From Streptomyces lasiicapitis (GTDB lineage Bacteria > Actinomycetota > Actinomycetes > Streptomycetales > Streptomycetaceae), in the NCBI RefSeq assembly GCF_014646335.1, contig NZ_BMNG01000008.1, positions 382,573-446,572 of the forward strand: a DNA stretch of 64,000 nt, read 5' to 3'. Shown here piece after piece: positions 1 to 8,158 of this stretch. Position numbers and translations under genes: made by a program. Below the pieces are notes generated by a model that worked only from the letters and a program-made list of their open reading frames with translations, did not search any database and was not told the origin of the DNA. Numbering within the stretch: the first letter of the stretch is position 1; every line of letters starts with the position of its first letter.

Positions 1-209
1 GCGGGCGGCGGAGGCGTCGCCGACTCCATGCGTGCGGCGGTCCAGAACGCCTCGGCGTCCGCCACACCCCAATTCCCGTTCCCCCGAACAGGAATGGACT
101 CCTGACGAACCACGGTGGACGCGGAAGCGGGGGCAGCGGCCGTCGAGCCAACGACCATCACAGCGCCCACCCCCATGGCAACGCCCCGACCCCAACCAGA
201 AATCCCCAC
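1..209 (-). CDS. Secreted serine-protease-like protein, 5' part only
   Basis: Only the N-terminal ~69 codons lie in the window; the gene continues off the left edge. The GTG at 209 has AAGGG about 6 bases upstream. An in-frame ATG at 176 is an alternative. The translation has a small hydrophobic signal-like stretch ending in an Ala-rich region (APASAS), followed by GNGNWGVADAEAFWTAARM. A mature start of this kind (W-T-x-x-R-M-x-S-A-T-P) is typical of Streptomyces secreted trypsin-like S1 peptidases, but the catalytic domain is not visible here. It diverges from the chaplin gene across about 220 bases. Function is inferred from this short stretch only. Confidence 0.5.
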   Translation of the reverse strand, partial: MGISGWGRGVAMGVGAVMVVGSTAAAPASASTVVRQESIPVRGNGNWGVADAEAFWTAARMESATPPPP

Positions 210-427
210 GACTGCCCTTCTGATTCCCCTGAGCCCCTCTGACCCCTTCAAGCACCTTATGTCACGCAAACGCACAGTCGTTCGCACGTACGGTCCTGAG
301 GGCCGTTCCCCTGATCGGGCGGCTCCCTTCCCCCGCGCGGACCACCCAGGTGTCCCTCGGTCGGCACCGCCTTGAGGCTCGACCGGGCAAGACCCACATC
401 AGCTTCCCCTCACCAGGAGGTAAGCCC

Positions 428-679
428 ATGCGCAAGCGCGCGTTCTTCGCCGCAGCCGCCCTCGCCGCGACCGCCGTCCTAGGCGCCGCGGGCACCGCAG
501 CAGCCAACCCGGAGCCGAACGGCGCCCACGCCGAAGGCCACGCCTCGAACTCCCCCGGCGTCCTGAGCGGAAACACGATCCAGATCCCCGTCGACCTCGG
601 CCTGAACCTCTGCGGCAACACGGTCGACCTGCTCGGCCTGCTGAACCCGGCCTCCGACAACAAGTGCAAGTCCCACTGA
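428..679 (+). CDS. Short chaplin (aerial hyphae surface protein)
   Basis: This 83-residue secreted protein starts with MRKR and an Ala-rich signal peptide cleaved near AANPEP. The mature part is a single chaplin domain: the motif NSPGVLSGNTIQIPV is followed by NLCGNTVDLLGLLNP, and the two conserved cysteines can form the chaplin disulfide. Chaplins assemble into amphipathic amyloid fibrils that coat aerial hyphae and spores. No sorting signal is present, so it is a short (ChpD-H type) chaplin. The start is fixed by a perfect AGGAGG seven bases before the ATG. A strong hairpin follows the gene, so it is probably monocistronic. Which S. coelicolor chaplin it matches was not resolved. Confidence 0.93.
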   Translation: MRKRAFFAAAALAATAVLGAAGTAAANPEPNGAHAEGHASNSPGVLSGNTIQIPVDLGLNLCGNTVDLLGLLNPASDNKCKSH

Positions 680-735
680 CGTGACCTGATCCGATCCGCC
701 CCCGCCTCCGAGCTGACCAGGCCGGGTCGAAGGCA

Positions 736-769
736 GGGGCCCCGGACCGCAAGGCTGGTCCGGGGCCCC
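736..769 (+). terminator. Rho-independent-type hairpin after the chaplin gene
   Basis: A perfect 13-bp stem (GGGGCCCCGGACC pairing with its complement) has an 8-nt loop and lies 57 bases after the chaplin stop codon. There is no U-tract, as is usual in Streptomyces. Confidence 0.8.
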
Positions 770-796
770 CGTGCCTCATGCCGTAACCTCTCCTGA

Positions 797-1234
797 ATGT
801 CCGTCATAGCCAAATTGTCCGAACGCCATGTCGTGAAGCTGGCGTGGCTGGCAGTCCTCGGCGGAGCGGCCTCGGCCGTACTGGGGGATCGCCTGTGGCG
901 CTGGGCGGCCGGTCTCGGCCCCGGCGTGGGCTTCGCGTTCGGAGCGTTCTGCGGCACCGGCATCCTGTGCGGCTGGGCCTTGGCGGCAGCCGCGCTGAGG
1001 CGACGGCAGTGGGTACGCTGCGCAGCCGCGACAGCGGTGGGCACCATCGCGTTCCTGGCCCTTGCGGGGCTGTTCCCGGGCCGCAACGGCCGCCTGGTCG
1101 GCTCCCTCGTCATGCCGAGGGGCCAGCGCATGTGGGTGGAGGAGAACCCCACGGTGTGGTGGGCCATCGCCGCCGGCCTGGCCCTGGGCGCACTGGCCCT
1201 CTGGCGGACGATCAGCCGGCGTCCGGCGCGGTGA
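797..1234 (+). CDS. Small multi-pass membrane protein, unknown function
   Basis: This 145-residue protein has about four hydrophobic segments, near residues 15-30, 36-66 (two helices with a short turn), 76-92 and 120-135. A basic C-terminus (RRPAR) suggests a cytoplasmic end. I do not recognise the family. No clear Shine-Dalgarno sequence precedes the ATG, so it may be leaderless or start elsewhere. Its last 23 bases overlap the convergent 3' end of the SnoaL-like gene on the opposite strand. Confidence 0.6.
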   Translation: MSVIAKLSERHVVKLAWLAVLGGAASAVLGDRLWRWAAGLGPGVGFAFGAFCGTGILCGWALAAAALRRRQWVRCAAATAVGTIAFLALAGLFPGRNGRLVGSLVMPRGQRMWVEENPTVWWAIAAGLALGALALWRTISRRPAR

Positions 1235-1652
1235 CAGCCGAGTTCTGCCCGACCACGATCTTCCAGCCGCCCCCGTCGCCCTGCCGCGCGATCACGTAGG
1301 TCGTCAGGCCGTGAGGCCCCTCGACGGGGTCGCCGGAGCTGTCCGTGGGTGTCTGGTGGACGTTCACCCCGATCACCTCCGGCGTTATCTCAAGCAGCTT
1401 GACGACGTCGTACCGAGCGTACGAATCCCGCAGGAAACCCTTCATCGCGGGACCGCTGAACTCGGCGATGGCCTCGCGGCCGTCCAGGCGCGTGCCCACG
1501 GCGTTGGTCCAGGAGGCCGCCTGGCCGAACTGGTCGCTCAGGGCGAGGGGGTCGTGGGCGTTGAAGGCCTTCTCCAGGTCCTTCACCACGCCCGTGACCG
1601 CCGCCCGGGTCTCCGCCGAGATGTCCCCGACCACCAGGATGTCGTTCGTCAT
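1212..1652 (-). CDS. SnoaL/DUF4440-like protein (SgcJ/EcaC type)
   Basis: This 146-residue cytosolic protein has the NTF2-like pattern of the SgcJ/EcaC group: an N-terminal helix (VVKDLEKAFNAHD) followed by LSDQFGQAASWTNAVGTRLDGREAI, then beta strands ending in a Trp-Lys-Ile-Val strand. Members are small cone-shaped dimers, some enzymatic and many of unknown substrate. The ATG at 1652 (MTNDILVVGD) is chosen over an upstream in-frame ATG because GAAGGG lies 9 bases before it. It converges with, and slightly overlaps, the upstream membrane-protein gene. The specific reaction is unknown. Confidence 0.75.
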   Translation of the reverse strand: MTNDILVVGDISAETRAAVTGVVKDLEKAFNAHDPLALSDQFGQAASWTNAVGTRLDGREAIAEFSGPAMKGFLRDSYARYDVVKLLEITPEVIGVNVHQTPTDSSGDPVEGPHGLTTYVIARQGDGGGWKIVVGQNSAVTAPDAG

Positions 1653-1755
1653 GACCGCGCCCTTCTTTCCGCTCCGGGGCGACGTGTCCGCCGCCATCAA
1701 CTACCCAACATCCTCAACCAAACTTGAGGTCAAGGCCGGGTGGTTGGCTTTGGGG

Positions 1756-3903
1756 CTATGGCGTGACGATCGGGAACTTCGGGTCGGGAAGGGTCAGCGT
1801 CCCGAAGACGGCGTCCGTCGCCTCCTGGGCGTGCGCGCCCTCCAAGGTGATCTTCTTGTCGCGTACCGCCTGGTTGAAGTTCTTCTTGTACCCGGGGGTC
1901 TCGGCCAGACCGTCGAGGGCCCGGCGGCTCAGCCTGATGGTGGCCTGCGGTGTGGTGACGAAGCGGTCGCCGCCCGGCACGAAGACGAGGACGCCGTTGC
2001 GGAGCGTCGTGGTGCACTTCTCGCCGGTCTCGGCGCCGGTGGCGGCGTCGGTGAAGACCCAGTCGAGCGCGATCGGGGCGGTGTGCTGCTCGGCGGCCTT
2101 CGGCCCGTCCACGCTGCGGGCGAGCGCGGAGAAGTACTGCTCCAGGGTCGTGCTGCGGATCAGGTCGGCGGAGGACTGGCTGGTGATCAGCGGCTGCGGG
2201 CCGTTCACCACCTCCTGGGCGCCGGTGAGGTAGGCGTTGCGCCAGGTGCCGTTCTCGCTGCCGTAGCCGAGCTGGGTGAGGACCTTGGCCTGGAGCTGCT
2301 TGGCCCGGGTGACCTGCGGTTCGGGGAGCGGGCTTCCGCCTTCGGCGGCGGCCGCGAAGATGACGCGGTCGAGCAGTTCGGCGGCCCAGCGGAAGCCGTC
2401 CGAGGTGTCGGTGTCGTACGCCCGCTGCGCCCTGTCGACGACCGCCTCGGCGCCGCCCATCGCCTCCACGTAGCCCGCGCCGGCCTTCGTGGGCGGCAAC
2501 TGCCACAGATGGGCCGGGTTGCCGTCGTACCAGCCCATGTACCGCTGGTAGACCGCCTTGAGGTTGTGGCTCATCGAGCCGTAGTAACCCTGGTCGTACC
2601 ACTGGTCGTTCAGCCCGGCGGGGAGGGTCCGGAGCTGCTCGGCGATCTCGCTGCCGGTGAACCCGGCGTTGATCATCCGCAGGGCCTGGTCGTTGAGGTA
2701 GCCGTACATGTCGCGCTGCTTGCCGAGGAACTCAAGAATGCGCTGATTACTGGGCTCGCCTTGCCTCTCTCCGCTCTCCTCGCTCCACTTCGGCCAGTGG
2801 TGGGAGGCGAAGAGGACGTCGGTGTCCTTGCCGAAGGTCTGGATCGCCTCGGTGAGGTACTTGGACCAGGAGTGCGCGTCCCGCACCTGCGCGCCGCGCA
2901 GGCTGAGGATGTTGTGCATGGTGTGGGTGGCGTTCTCGGCGATGCAGAGCGTTCTGGCGTCGGGGAAGTAGATGTTCATCTCGGCCGGGGCCTCGGTGCC
3001 GGGCGTGAGCTGGAAGACCAACTGGACGCCGCCCAGCTTGAGTTGATACAGCTCCGGCCGCCAAGGGATGACGTACGAACTCTGCCAGTCCGCCTCCCCG
3101 ACCGGCTGGTGCTCCGGGCCACCGATGTAGATGCTCGGCGGGATGAGGGTCACTTCGCCCGTGGAGACGGTCATCCCGAGCCCCGAACCGACCTGCCCCT
3201 GCGGCCCCTTGTCGAGCTGCGCCGCGTACATGTACTGGGCGCGGCGGGCCATGGCCGGCCCCGCGTAGACGTTCTCGCTGATGGCGTGCTCGAGGAACCC
3301 GTCCGGCGCGACGACGGGGACGCCTGGCGTCTCCGGGTCACCCAACTCATGGAAGATGCCACGGGCGCCGCCGAAGTGGTCGACGTGACAGTGGGTGTAG
3401 ACGAGCCCAGTGACGGGCCGCATCTCCTTGGTGAGCTCGGTCTTGTCCCGGAACAGCTTCAGCGCGGCCTGCGCGGTCTCGTAACAGGCAAGCGGATCGA
3501 TGATGACCAGGCCCTGGTCGTACTCGACGATCGTCATGTTGGACAGGTCGTAGCCGCGGACCTGGTAGACGCGGTACTCGCGGCAGGACGTGACCTGGAA
3601 CAGCCCGGCGATGGCGGTGAGTTCGCCCTGCCGGTGAAGACTCCCGTTGACGGACGGCATCTCCGCACGCGTCTCCGGGGCGAGGAACTCGTACGCGGTG
3701 AAGTCCCAGACCACCTTCTCCGGGTCGTGACGGGACACGACGACGGGCACGTCGGGCGGCGCGATCAGGAACCGACTGGCATCGGCGAAGTCCTTGCCCC
3801 CCTTCTCGTCCGCGATGCCGGTCGCCTCGGCAACCTTCCGATTCGCCTCGGCGACGGCGGCCGAGGGCTCGATGGGCTCGACGTACTCAGACTTTTCGGG
3901 CAT
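1756..3903 (-). CDS. Linear alkylsulfatase, metallo-beta-lactamase fold
   Basis: This 715-residue protein is about the size of type III alkylsulfatases such as Pseudomonas SdsA1. The metallo-beta-lactamase zinc motif T-H-C-H-V-D-H-F-G-G starts near residue 170, giving ligands His171, His173, Asp175 and His176. A central dimerisation region with YMGWYDGNPAHLW and a C-terminal SCP2-like domain (about 590-715) follow, the usual order for this family. Substrates would be linear alkyl sulfates such as dodecyl sulfate, hydrolysed to alcohol and sulfate for sulfur or carbon scavenging. I see no signal peptide. The ATG at 3903 is preferred because GGAGG precedes it; an in-frame ATG 27 codons upstream is the alternative. 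Confidence 0.9.
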   Translation of the reverse strand: MPEKSEYVEPIEPSAAVAEANRKVAEATGIADEKGGKDFADASRFLIAPPDVPVVVSRHDPEKVVWDFTAYEFLAPETRAEMPSVNGSLHRQGELTAIAGLFQVTSCREYRVYQVRGYDLSNMTIVEYDQGLVIIDPLACYETAQAALKLFRDKTELTKEMRPVTGLVYTHCHVDHFGGARGIFHELGDPETPGVPVVAPDGFLEHAISENVYAGPAMARRAQYMYAAQLDKGPQGQVGSGLGMTVSTGEVTLIPPSIYIGGPEHQPVGEADWQSSYVIPWRPELYQLKLGGVQLVFQLTPGTEAPAEMNIYFPDARTLCIAENATHTMHNILSLRGAQVRDAHSWSKYLTEAIQTFGKDTDVLFASHHWPKWSEESGERQGEPSNQRILEFLGKQRDMYGYLNDQALRMINAGFTGSEIAEQLRTLPAGLNDQWYDQGYYGSMSHNLKAVYQRYMGWYDGNPAHLWQLPPTKAGAGYVEAMGGAEAVVDRAQRAYDTDTSDGFRWAAELLDRVIFAAAAEGGSPLPEPQVTRAKQLQAKVLTQLGYGSENGTWRNAYLTGAQEVVNGPQPLITSQSSADLIRSTTLEQYFSALARSVDGPKAAEQHTAPIALDWVFTDAATGAETGEKCTTTLRNGVLVFVPGGDRFVTTPQATIRLSRRALDGLAETPGYKKNFNQAVRDKKITLEGAHAQEATDAVFGTLTLPDPKFPIVTP

Positions 3904-4098
3904 GACGAAACTCGCCTCCACATAGGTGTGCGGAAACCGTTGGGTAGCGGTTGTGACGCTATGTGTGGGGGTGGTTACGGGCAAGGGAGTGATCTGGCCA
4001 GGGGGGCGGATGTTGGTGGGCGGGCCGATGGGGGCTGGTGTTTCACCGGGTCGGGAGCCGCCTACTGTGCTTGCGCGCCTCTGGCGGGGTCATTCGTC

Positions 4099-4302
4099 GT
4101 GCGGGGCCAGTTCTGGGTAGGTGGACTCCCAGACGTCGCGGACATCCCGACTGACAGCAGCTCATGCGCCGTCGTCGGGGTCATCACCCAGGTCCTGCTG
4201 TTCGTCCTCGGCATCCTCTCCACCCTCACCGCGGTGCGCATGACGAACGCCCTCAACCGCAAGGCGGAGGCAGCTCGCAAGGAAGTGCTCGGCGACCTGT
4301 GA
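4099..4302 (+). CDS. Possible small single-pass membrane protein
   Basis: A 67-codon frame from a GTG encodes a hydrophobic helix (VVGVITQVLLFVLGILSTL) followed by a charged, helical tail ending RKAEAARKEVLGDL. The arrangement looks like a real tail-anchored or single-pass peptide, but the ribosome-binding site is weak and no family is recognised. It occupies the otherwise empty 3904-4477 stretch between the alkylsulfatase gene and the WhiJ-like module. It could also be the 3' remnant of a longer, decayed gene. Confidence 0.3.
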   Translation: MRGQFWVGGLPDVADIPTDSSSCAVVGVITQVLLFVLGILSTLTAVRMTNALNRKAEAARKEVLGDL

Positions 4303-4477
4303 CGGCGGAAGTCTTCCGTGGCCGGCATCCGTAATGGTCGCCCCTGCCGCCGCCTCCTCGCGACGCCCTACGCGTGACCGAATGCCGTTACGCAACGTGA
4401 CGCGGCATTGACGCGTCGCCCTACCGCAACGAAGGTGCGTGCAACAGCGTGGAATCCGCTCGGTAGAGGAGATCGCG

Positions 4478-4750
4478 ATGGCCCTACGGTTTCTCGGCAT
4501 CATCCCCAACACCCCGACCGACGAGTCCCCCACCATCTGGCTCGACGAGGAGTCGGGGGACCTTCTGATCCAGTCGTACAAGGCGACGGAGGAAGAGGTC
4601 CGCGCGTGCCAGGAGATCGGTTCCATTCCCGGCCACTCCACCGATGTGCCGGATCACGAGACGATCATTAGGCTGCCCGCAGTCATGCTGCAGTACATGC
4701 CCCGCCCTGAGCGCAGCGGAGAGGAAGCAAGTGCAGCCACCAGCGCGTAG
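4478..4750 (+). CDS. Small conserved protein of the WhiJ-like module
   Basis: This 90-residue acidic cytosolic protein starts MALRFLGIIPNT and contains PTIWLDEESGDLLIQ and an EEEVRACQEIG segment. Small proteins of this pattern (W-x-D-E-x-S-G-D-L) are common in streptomycetes beside DUF6879 proteins and DUF5753 helix-turn-helix regulators. No biochemical role is known to me. The start at 4478 has GAGGAG seven bases upstream, and a longer frame beginning at 4439 lacks one. Its 3' end overlaps the next gene by 20 bases, indicating translational coupling. Confidence 0.75.
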   Translation: MALRFLGIIPNTPTDESPTIWLDEESGDLLIQSYKATEEEVRACQEIGSIPGHSTDVPDHETIIRLPAVMLQYMPRPERSGEEASAATSA

Positions 4751-5249
4751 TGCCCTGGCGCAAGCCCAACGATCGGCCGTGCACCTTGAGTTGCGTGACA
4801 GCTACATGCTGGATGATCCCGCGTTCCTGGCCTGGCAGGACGGGCAGCGGCCCGACCCGGCGGACAGGTCCTCGTGGTGGGGAGGCTGGCACGACGCCGT
4901 CAGCCAGGCCACTGCCCGGGGCGTCGTGGTCCGACGCGTCCGCATCGTGTCGGAGCCGCTCAGCGACTACGTCCGTTACGAGTACGACACGACGTTCACC
5001 AACATCGCCGCGGGCGAACAGGTCCGCTGGCTGCCCCGTCGGCAGGCGAAAGACCTCCTGGTCCCCGGCACCGACCTGTGGGTCTTCGACGAGGAGACGG
5101 TGCTCTTCCACCACTTCACCGGGGATGGCCAACTCGCCGAGGACGGACGCGAGTACGTCTCCGATCCAGCCCTCGCCAAGCATTGCGCCGACGCGGTCGA
5201 GACCATCTGGCAACGCGCCGTCCCGCACGACGAGTACCGGCCCGCCTGA
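4731..5249 (+). CDS. DUF6879 family protein
   Basis: This 172-residue protein has the DUF6879 pattern: an N-terminal LELRDSYMLDDPAFLAWQDG, then VVVRRVRIVSEPLSDYVRYEYD, and later LWVFDEETVLFHHF. DUF6879 proteins are typically encoded next to DUF5753 regulators in actinomycetes, and that regulator follows here after 12 bases. Function is unknown; a signalling or toxin-like partner role has only context behind it. The GTG at 4731, preceded by GAGAGGAAG, overlaps the upstream gene. Other in-frame starts are further upstream and less well placed. Confidence 0.82.
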   Translation: MQPPARSALAQAQRSAVHLELRDSYMLDDPAFLAWQDGQRPDPADRSSWWGGWHDAVSQATARGVVVRRVRIVSEPLSDYVRYEYDTTFTNIAAGEQVRWLPRRQAKDLLVPGTDLWVFDEETVLFHHFTGDGQLAEDGREYVSDPALAKHCADAVETIWQRAVPHDEYRPA

Positions 5250-5261
5250 CCGCACACGTTC

Positions 5262-6110
5262 ATGACGCCATCCGCATCGTCCAACGCGGAGCGGGCCCGG
5301 AAGGACCTCGCCGACCGCCTCGGCGAGATCCGCCTGGACGCCGGGCTGAAGGGAAGCCAGCTCGCCCGGCGGCTCGGCTGGTACCCGTCCAAGGTGTCCC
5401 GCATCCAGAACGCGACCACGTCACCCTCCGCCGACGACATCCGCGCCTGGTGCACGGCCTGCGACGCCGAGGACCAGGCCGCGGAACTCGTCCAGAAACT
5501 CCGCGCCATCGAGGGCATGTTCGTCGAGTGGCGACGCATGGAGCGCGACGGTCTGCGCCGCGCCCAGGAGTCCGTACGACCGCTCTTCGAACGCACGACC
5601 CGCTTCCGGGCCTACTCCTCATGGTTCGTGCCCGGTCTCATCCAGAGCCGCGCCTACACGGAAACCGTGCTGCGGGCCGTGCAACGCCGCCGCGTCACGG
5701 TGGACGACGTGGACGCGGCGGTCGCTTCGCGGATGGAGCGTCAGCAGATCCTGCACGAGGGCGGCCGCACCTTCGCGTTCCTCATCGAGGAGTCCGTACT
5801 GCGATCCGGCATGGGTGGACGGGAGGTCATGGCCGGCCAGTTGGGGCAACTGATCACCGTGGGCTCGCTGCCCCACGTCAGCCTCGGCATCGTCCCCATG
5901 GCCGCCGACCGGACCCGCATGCCCGTCGAGGGCTTCTGGATCTACGACTCGGCGCAGGTCGCCGTCGAGCTGGTGTCTGGCTACCTGACCCTGACGCAAC
6001 ACCACGAAGTCACGATGTACGCCGAGACGTTCGCCGAGATGGCCGAGCTCGCCGTCTACGGCGCCGAGGCCCGGAGCGTGATCGCGCTCGCACTGCGCGC
6101 CCTCGGGTGA
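5262..6110 (+). CDS. XRE regulator with DUF5753 domain (WhiJ-like)
   Basis: This 282-residue protein has an N-terminal helix-turn-helix (residues ~18-70: LGEIRLDAGLKGSQLARRLG, then PSKVSRIQNATTSPSADDI). The DUF5753 effector domain (about 95-280) shows the hallmark phrases LFERTTRFRAYSSWFVPGLIQ and EGFWIYDS. WhiJ-type regulators act with small partner proteins encoded alongside them and influence differentiation. It follows the DUF6879 gene by 12 bases and is probably in one operon with it. No strong Shine-Dalgarno precedes the ATG. The DNA target is not visible from sequence. Confidence 0.9.
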   Translation: MTPSASSNAERARKDLADRLGEIRLDAGLKGSQLARRLGWYPSKVSRIQNATTSPSADDIRAWCTACDAEDQAAELVQKLRAIEGMFVEWRRMERDGLRRAQESVRPLFERTTRFRAYSSWFVPGLIQSRAYTETVLRAVQRRRVTVDDVDAAVASRMERQQILHEGGRTFAFLIEESVLRSGMGGREVMAGQLGQLITVGSLPHVSLGIVPMAADRTRMPVEGFWIYDSAQVAVELVSGYLTLTQHHEVTMYAETFAEMAELAVYGAEARSVIALALRALG

Positions 6111-6223
6111 ATCACCGCAGAATCTCGTAGAACATTCTGGAGCGCCTCGGCTCCCCGTCCGTACGGTCCGTGACAGGACCACACGAAGCGGGGCGGACCT
6201 CACCCTCCGGCGGAGGCATTCGA

Positions 6224-6691
6224 ATGACGACAACCGCGGAACAGCGACGGATCACCACTTGGCTCGCGCGTACGCATCCCCTGCCGGAACAGGCTCACGC
6301 CGAGTGGGCCTTCCGCGGCGTGGCCCTGCTCCCGCTCGGCCGCCGCTTCGACGCGATCCGCGTCCCGACCGAACGCGTCCACGCCGCGGTCGGCAGCTCC
6401 GCCCCGGACGTGGTGGCCGCGACCCTCGCGGAGTGGCTTGACGGCCCCGTCATCCGCGACACACGCCACAGCAACGGCGCGTACTACGTGCTCGTGCGCC
6501 CTGGCGCGCAGTGGGACGGCGCGGAGGAATACCTCGGCAAGGACACCTACCTCGGCGTGCCCCGCATCGGTGACGTCACGATGCTCGCGGCCTGGGTGGT
6601 CCGGCCCCAGCACCCCGGCAACGTATGCGACGTCGCGCATCTGCGCGCGCTCCTCGCGACCGCCGAGCCCCTGAAGGCGATCGACCCGTGA
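6224..6691 (+). CDS. Primase/polymerase-like conserved protein
   Basis: This 155-residue protein opens with TWLARTHPLPEQAHAEWAFRGVALLPLGRRFDAI and contains YYVLVRPGAQWDG and LGKDTYLGVPRIGD. This resembles the degenerate primase/polymerase (prim-pol) N-terminal domains that streptomycetes encode beside DUF5753 regulators. The catalytic acidic pair expected of a working primase is not obvious, so a binding or regulatory role is as likely as polymerase activity. The ATG at 6224 has GGCGGAGG eight bases upstream; earlier in-frame starts lack one. Its stop overlaps the next GTG by four bases (GTGA), so the two are translationally coupled. Confidence 0.65.
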   Translation: MTTTAEQRRITTWLARTHPLPEQAHAEWAFRGVALLPLGRRFDAIRVPTERVHAAVGSSAPDVVAATLAEWLDGPVIRDTRHSNGAYYVLVRPGAQWDGAEEYLGKDTYLGVPRIGDVTMLAAWVVRPQHPGNVCDVAHLRALLATAEPLKAIDP

Positions 6692-6882
6692 ACGCCCCGT
6701 CCGACCTCGACGCCCAAGCGACGAAGCTCTACGCGGCCTACACGGAGCACCTGCGCCGTTGCCCCGGAAGCCACATCCGGGCGGACTGCCTCGAAGGCAT
6801 GCGCCTGCGCAAGGCGTGGACGGCGGCGCAGTGGGCGTCCCTGAAAGCGGCCCGGCGCGCAGACGAAGAGCCGTCGCAGTGA
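6688..6882 (+). CDS. Small conserved helical protein
   Basis: This 64-residue basic, helical protein begins VNAPSDLDAQATKLYAAYTEH and includes a CPGSHIRADC segment with two cysteines 9 residues apart. The GTG start lies within the stop of the preceding gene (GTGA overlap), so it is translated only in coupling with it. I do not recognise a domain. It is the last gene of the 4.4-6.9 kb regulatory module and is followed by a strong terminator hairpin. Confidence 0.6.
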   Translation: MNAPSDLDAQATKLYAAYTEHLRRCPGSHIRADCLEGMRLRKAWTAAQWASLKAARRADEEPSQ

Positions 6883-6889
6883 TGGGGCA

Positions 6890-7009
6890 CTGAGCGACGG
6901 CGTCCCCCTCCGCCACCGGCTCCCGGCACGCACAAGGGCCCGCGACCAACCCGGTCGCGGGCCCTCGCCCAAGCGCACCCCGTACATGCCGTACAGATGC
7001 TGTCCGTGC
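6890..7009. repeat. Direct repeat copy A, left boundary of accessory island
   Basis: About 120 bases are closely similar to 12802-12918. Both share an opening ACTGAGCG block, CCCTCCGCCACCGGCTCCCGG, a strong GGGCCCGCGACC hairpin, and CAGATGCTGTCCGTGCCCCCGG at the right end. Copy A has a 9-base insertion (an extra GTACATGCC). In copy B the final nine shared bases are the 3' end of tRNA-Arg. In copy A they run into unrelated sequence. The pair brackets the 7.0-12.8 kb region. Confidence 0.85.
6936..6964 (+). terminator. Terminator hairpin inside repeat copy A
   Basis: A perfect 12-bp stem (GGGCCCGCGACC with its complement) and 5-nt loop lies 53 bases after the last gene of the WhiJ-like module. 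Confidence 0.8.
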
Positions 7010-7347
7010 CCCCGGGGCGGGACGGACTGGATCTGTACGTGCTGGAGAGCGGGAGTTGGTCGTGTCGGCGACGATTGAGGCGTTTGGAAACTGATCAGTG
7101 CTTCACCTGAGACCTACCCGCCACGCGCGTGGGCGCACAGCGAGGCATCAGCCTGGGAAACTGAGATGATCTACGTCTCGCTGCTCAGCTGACCTGAACG
7201 GCAGCGCTGTCGGTGTCTGACCGCTCGCCGAGCTGGTACCCAGCGTTCCCCTTCGTTCCCTGCACGATCTGGCATGGGAGTGGCACGTGTACTTCCTCCA
7301 GGCCACAGAGCCAATGTCGTTAGCATTCTCCACACTGAGGGGGAGAC
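7010..7347. other. No convincing gene
   Basis: This stretch lies between repeat copy A and the pseudogene. Only short frames without typical Streptomyces codon bias are present and no hairpin stands out. It may contain decayed sequence belonging to the pseudogene region. Confidence 0.5.
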
Positions 7348-7676
7348 ATGGCACTGGGGCGTAGGGGCGCACGGCGCATCGTCATCGACGGCACGGGCCT
7401 ACCGCTGGCGGCTGCGAGGCAGGCCGACCTACTTCCTGGGCCTGGTCTGGACACCATGCACGTTCGCGGTCGAGCATGCGGACGCCCCGGGGCAACGCTC
7501 GTGGTCACGACTAGCCAGCCACACTCGAGCAACTGGATCGGACGCAAGCGAAGCCGGTTCTGCCATCCGACGTTGCCCAAGCCGTCGAGCGGGCCCTGAG
7601 CGAAGGCTGGACCTCGACAGCTTCAGGCCCTCCCCTCCACCTCGACCTTTCAGTCGGCTTCCTGCCCTCACCTTGA
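7348..7676 (+). pseudogene. Frameshifted gene for a conserved Streptomyces hypothetical protein
   Basis: Reading the three frames in turn rebuilds one protein of about 105 residues. MALGRRGARRIVIDGT (from the ATG at 7348) shifts to AYRWRLRGRPTYFLGLVWTP and CTFAVEHADAPG, then to ATLVVTTSQPHSSNWIG, and then to AKPVLPSDVAQAVERALSEG, WTSTASGPPLHLDLSVGF and a TGA at 7674. This order matches a common Streptomyces family with the pattern RRIVVDG-YRWRVR-RPTY-(W)TPLTFAVE-L-V-NW-V-P-VA-AVRRAL-GW-P. At least three frameshifts are needed, near 7399, 7490 and 7545, so it cannot make the full protein. Family function is unknown to me. Confidence 0.75.
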
Positions 7677-8158
7677 GCGGAGCAGAGCGTGCAACCGTTT
7701 TAGGACTTCGATCTGGCGCTGGCGCAGGCGCTGGCACCGTCGCACCGCGTTGCGCTGACCAGACAAGGGGGCCTGTCTCCGCTGTCGTCGCCACCATTGA
7801 TGTCAGCTGTGGATGCCACGGGCCAAGGAGCTAGAGCCCTGGATCAGAAACGCGGAGGCGACGTTGCAGGTAGGCGGACATCGGGCTGTGGGCCAGGTTG
7901 CCGAGGGAGTGTGTAGCACGGGGGTCACCGGTTGCCGCGCTGATCACTAACGAAGCAGGCCAAACGGCAGCATGAAGCGTGCACAGGGGTGAGAGGAAGG
8001 GGCGGCTTCACTATGAAGAGTGACTCAAGTCACATATTCCCGTCGACAGTGAGGCCTCATGCTCTTATTCTCGTTCCTACGGAAGCGGGTGTCCGTGCAG
8101 GAGCGAGGTATGCCTGCAGGGCAAGCGTGTCGCTGGCGCGGATGCCAAGGAGGCTGTA
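7677..8158. other. No convincing gene upstream of the TIGR04255-like module
   Basis: Only short frames without good codon bias are present. The last ~150 bases are richer in A+T and probably carry the promoter of the downstream module, although no unambiguous -35/-10 pair was seen. The right end supplies AGGAGG for the first gene of the module. Confidence 0.45.
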
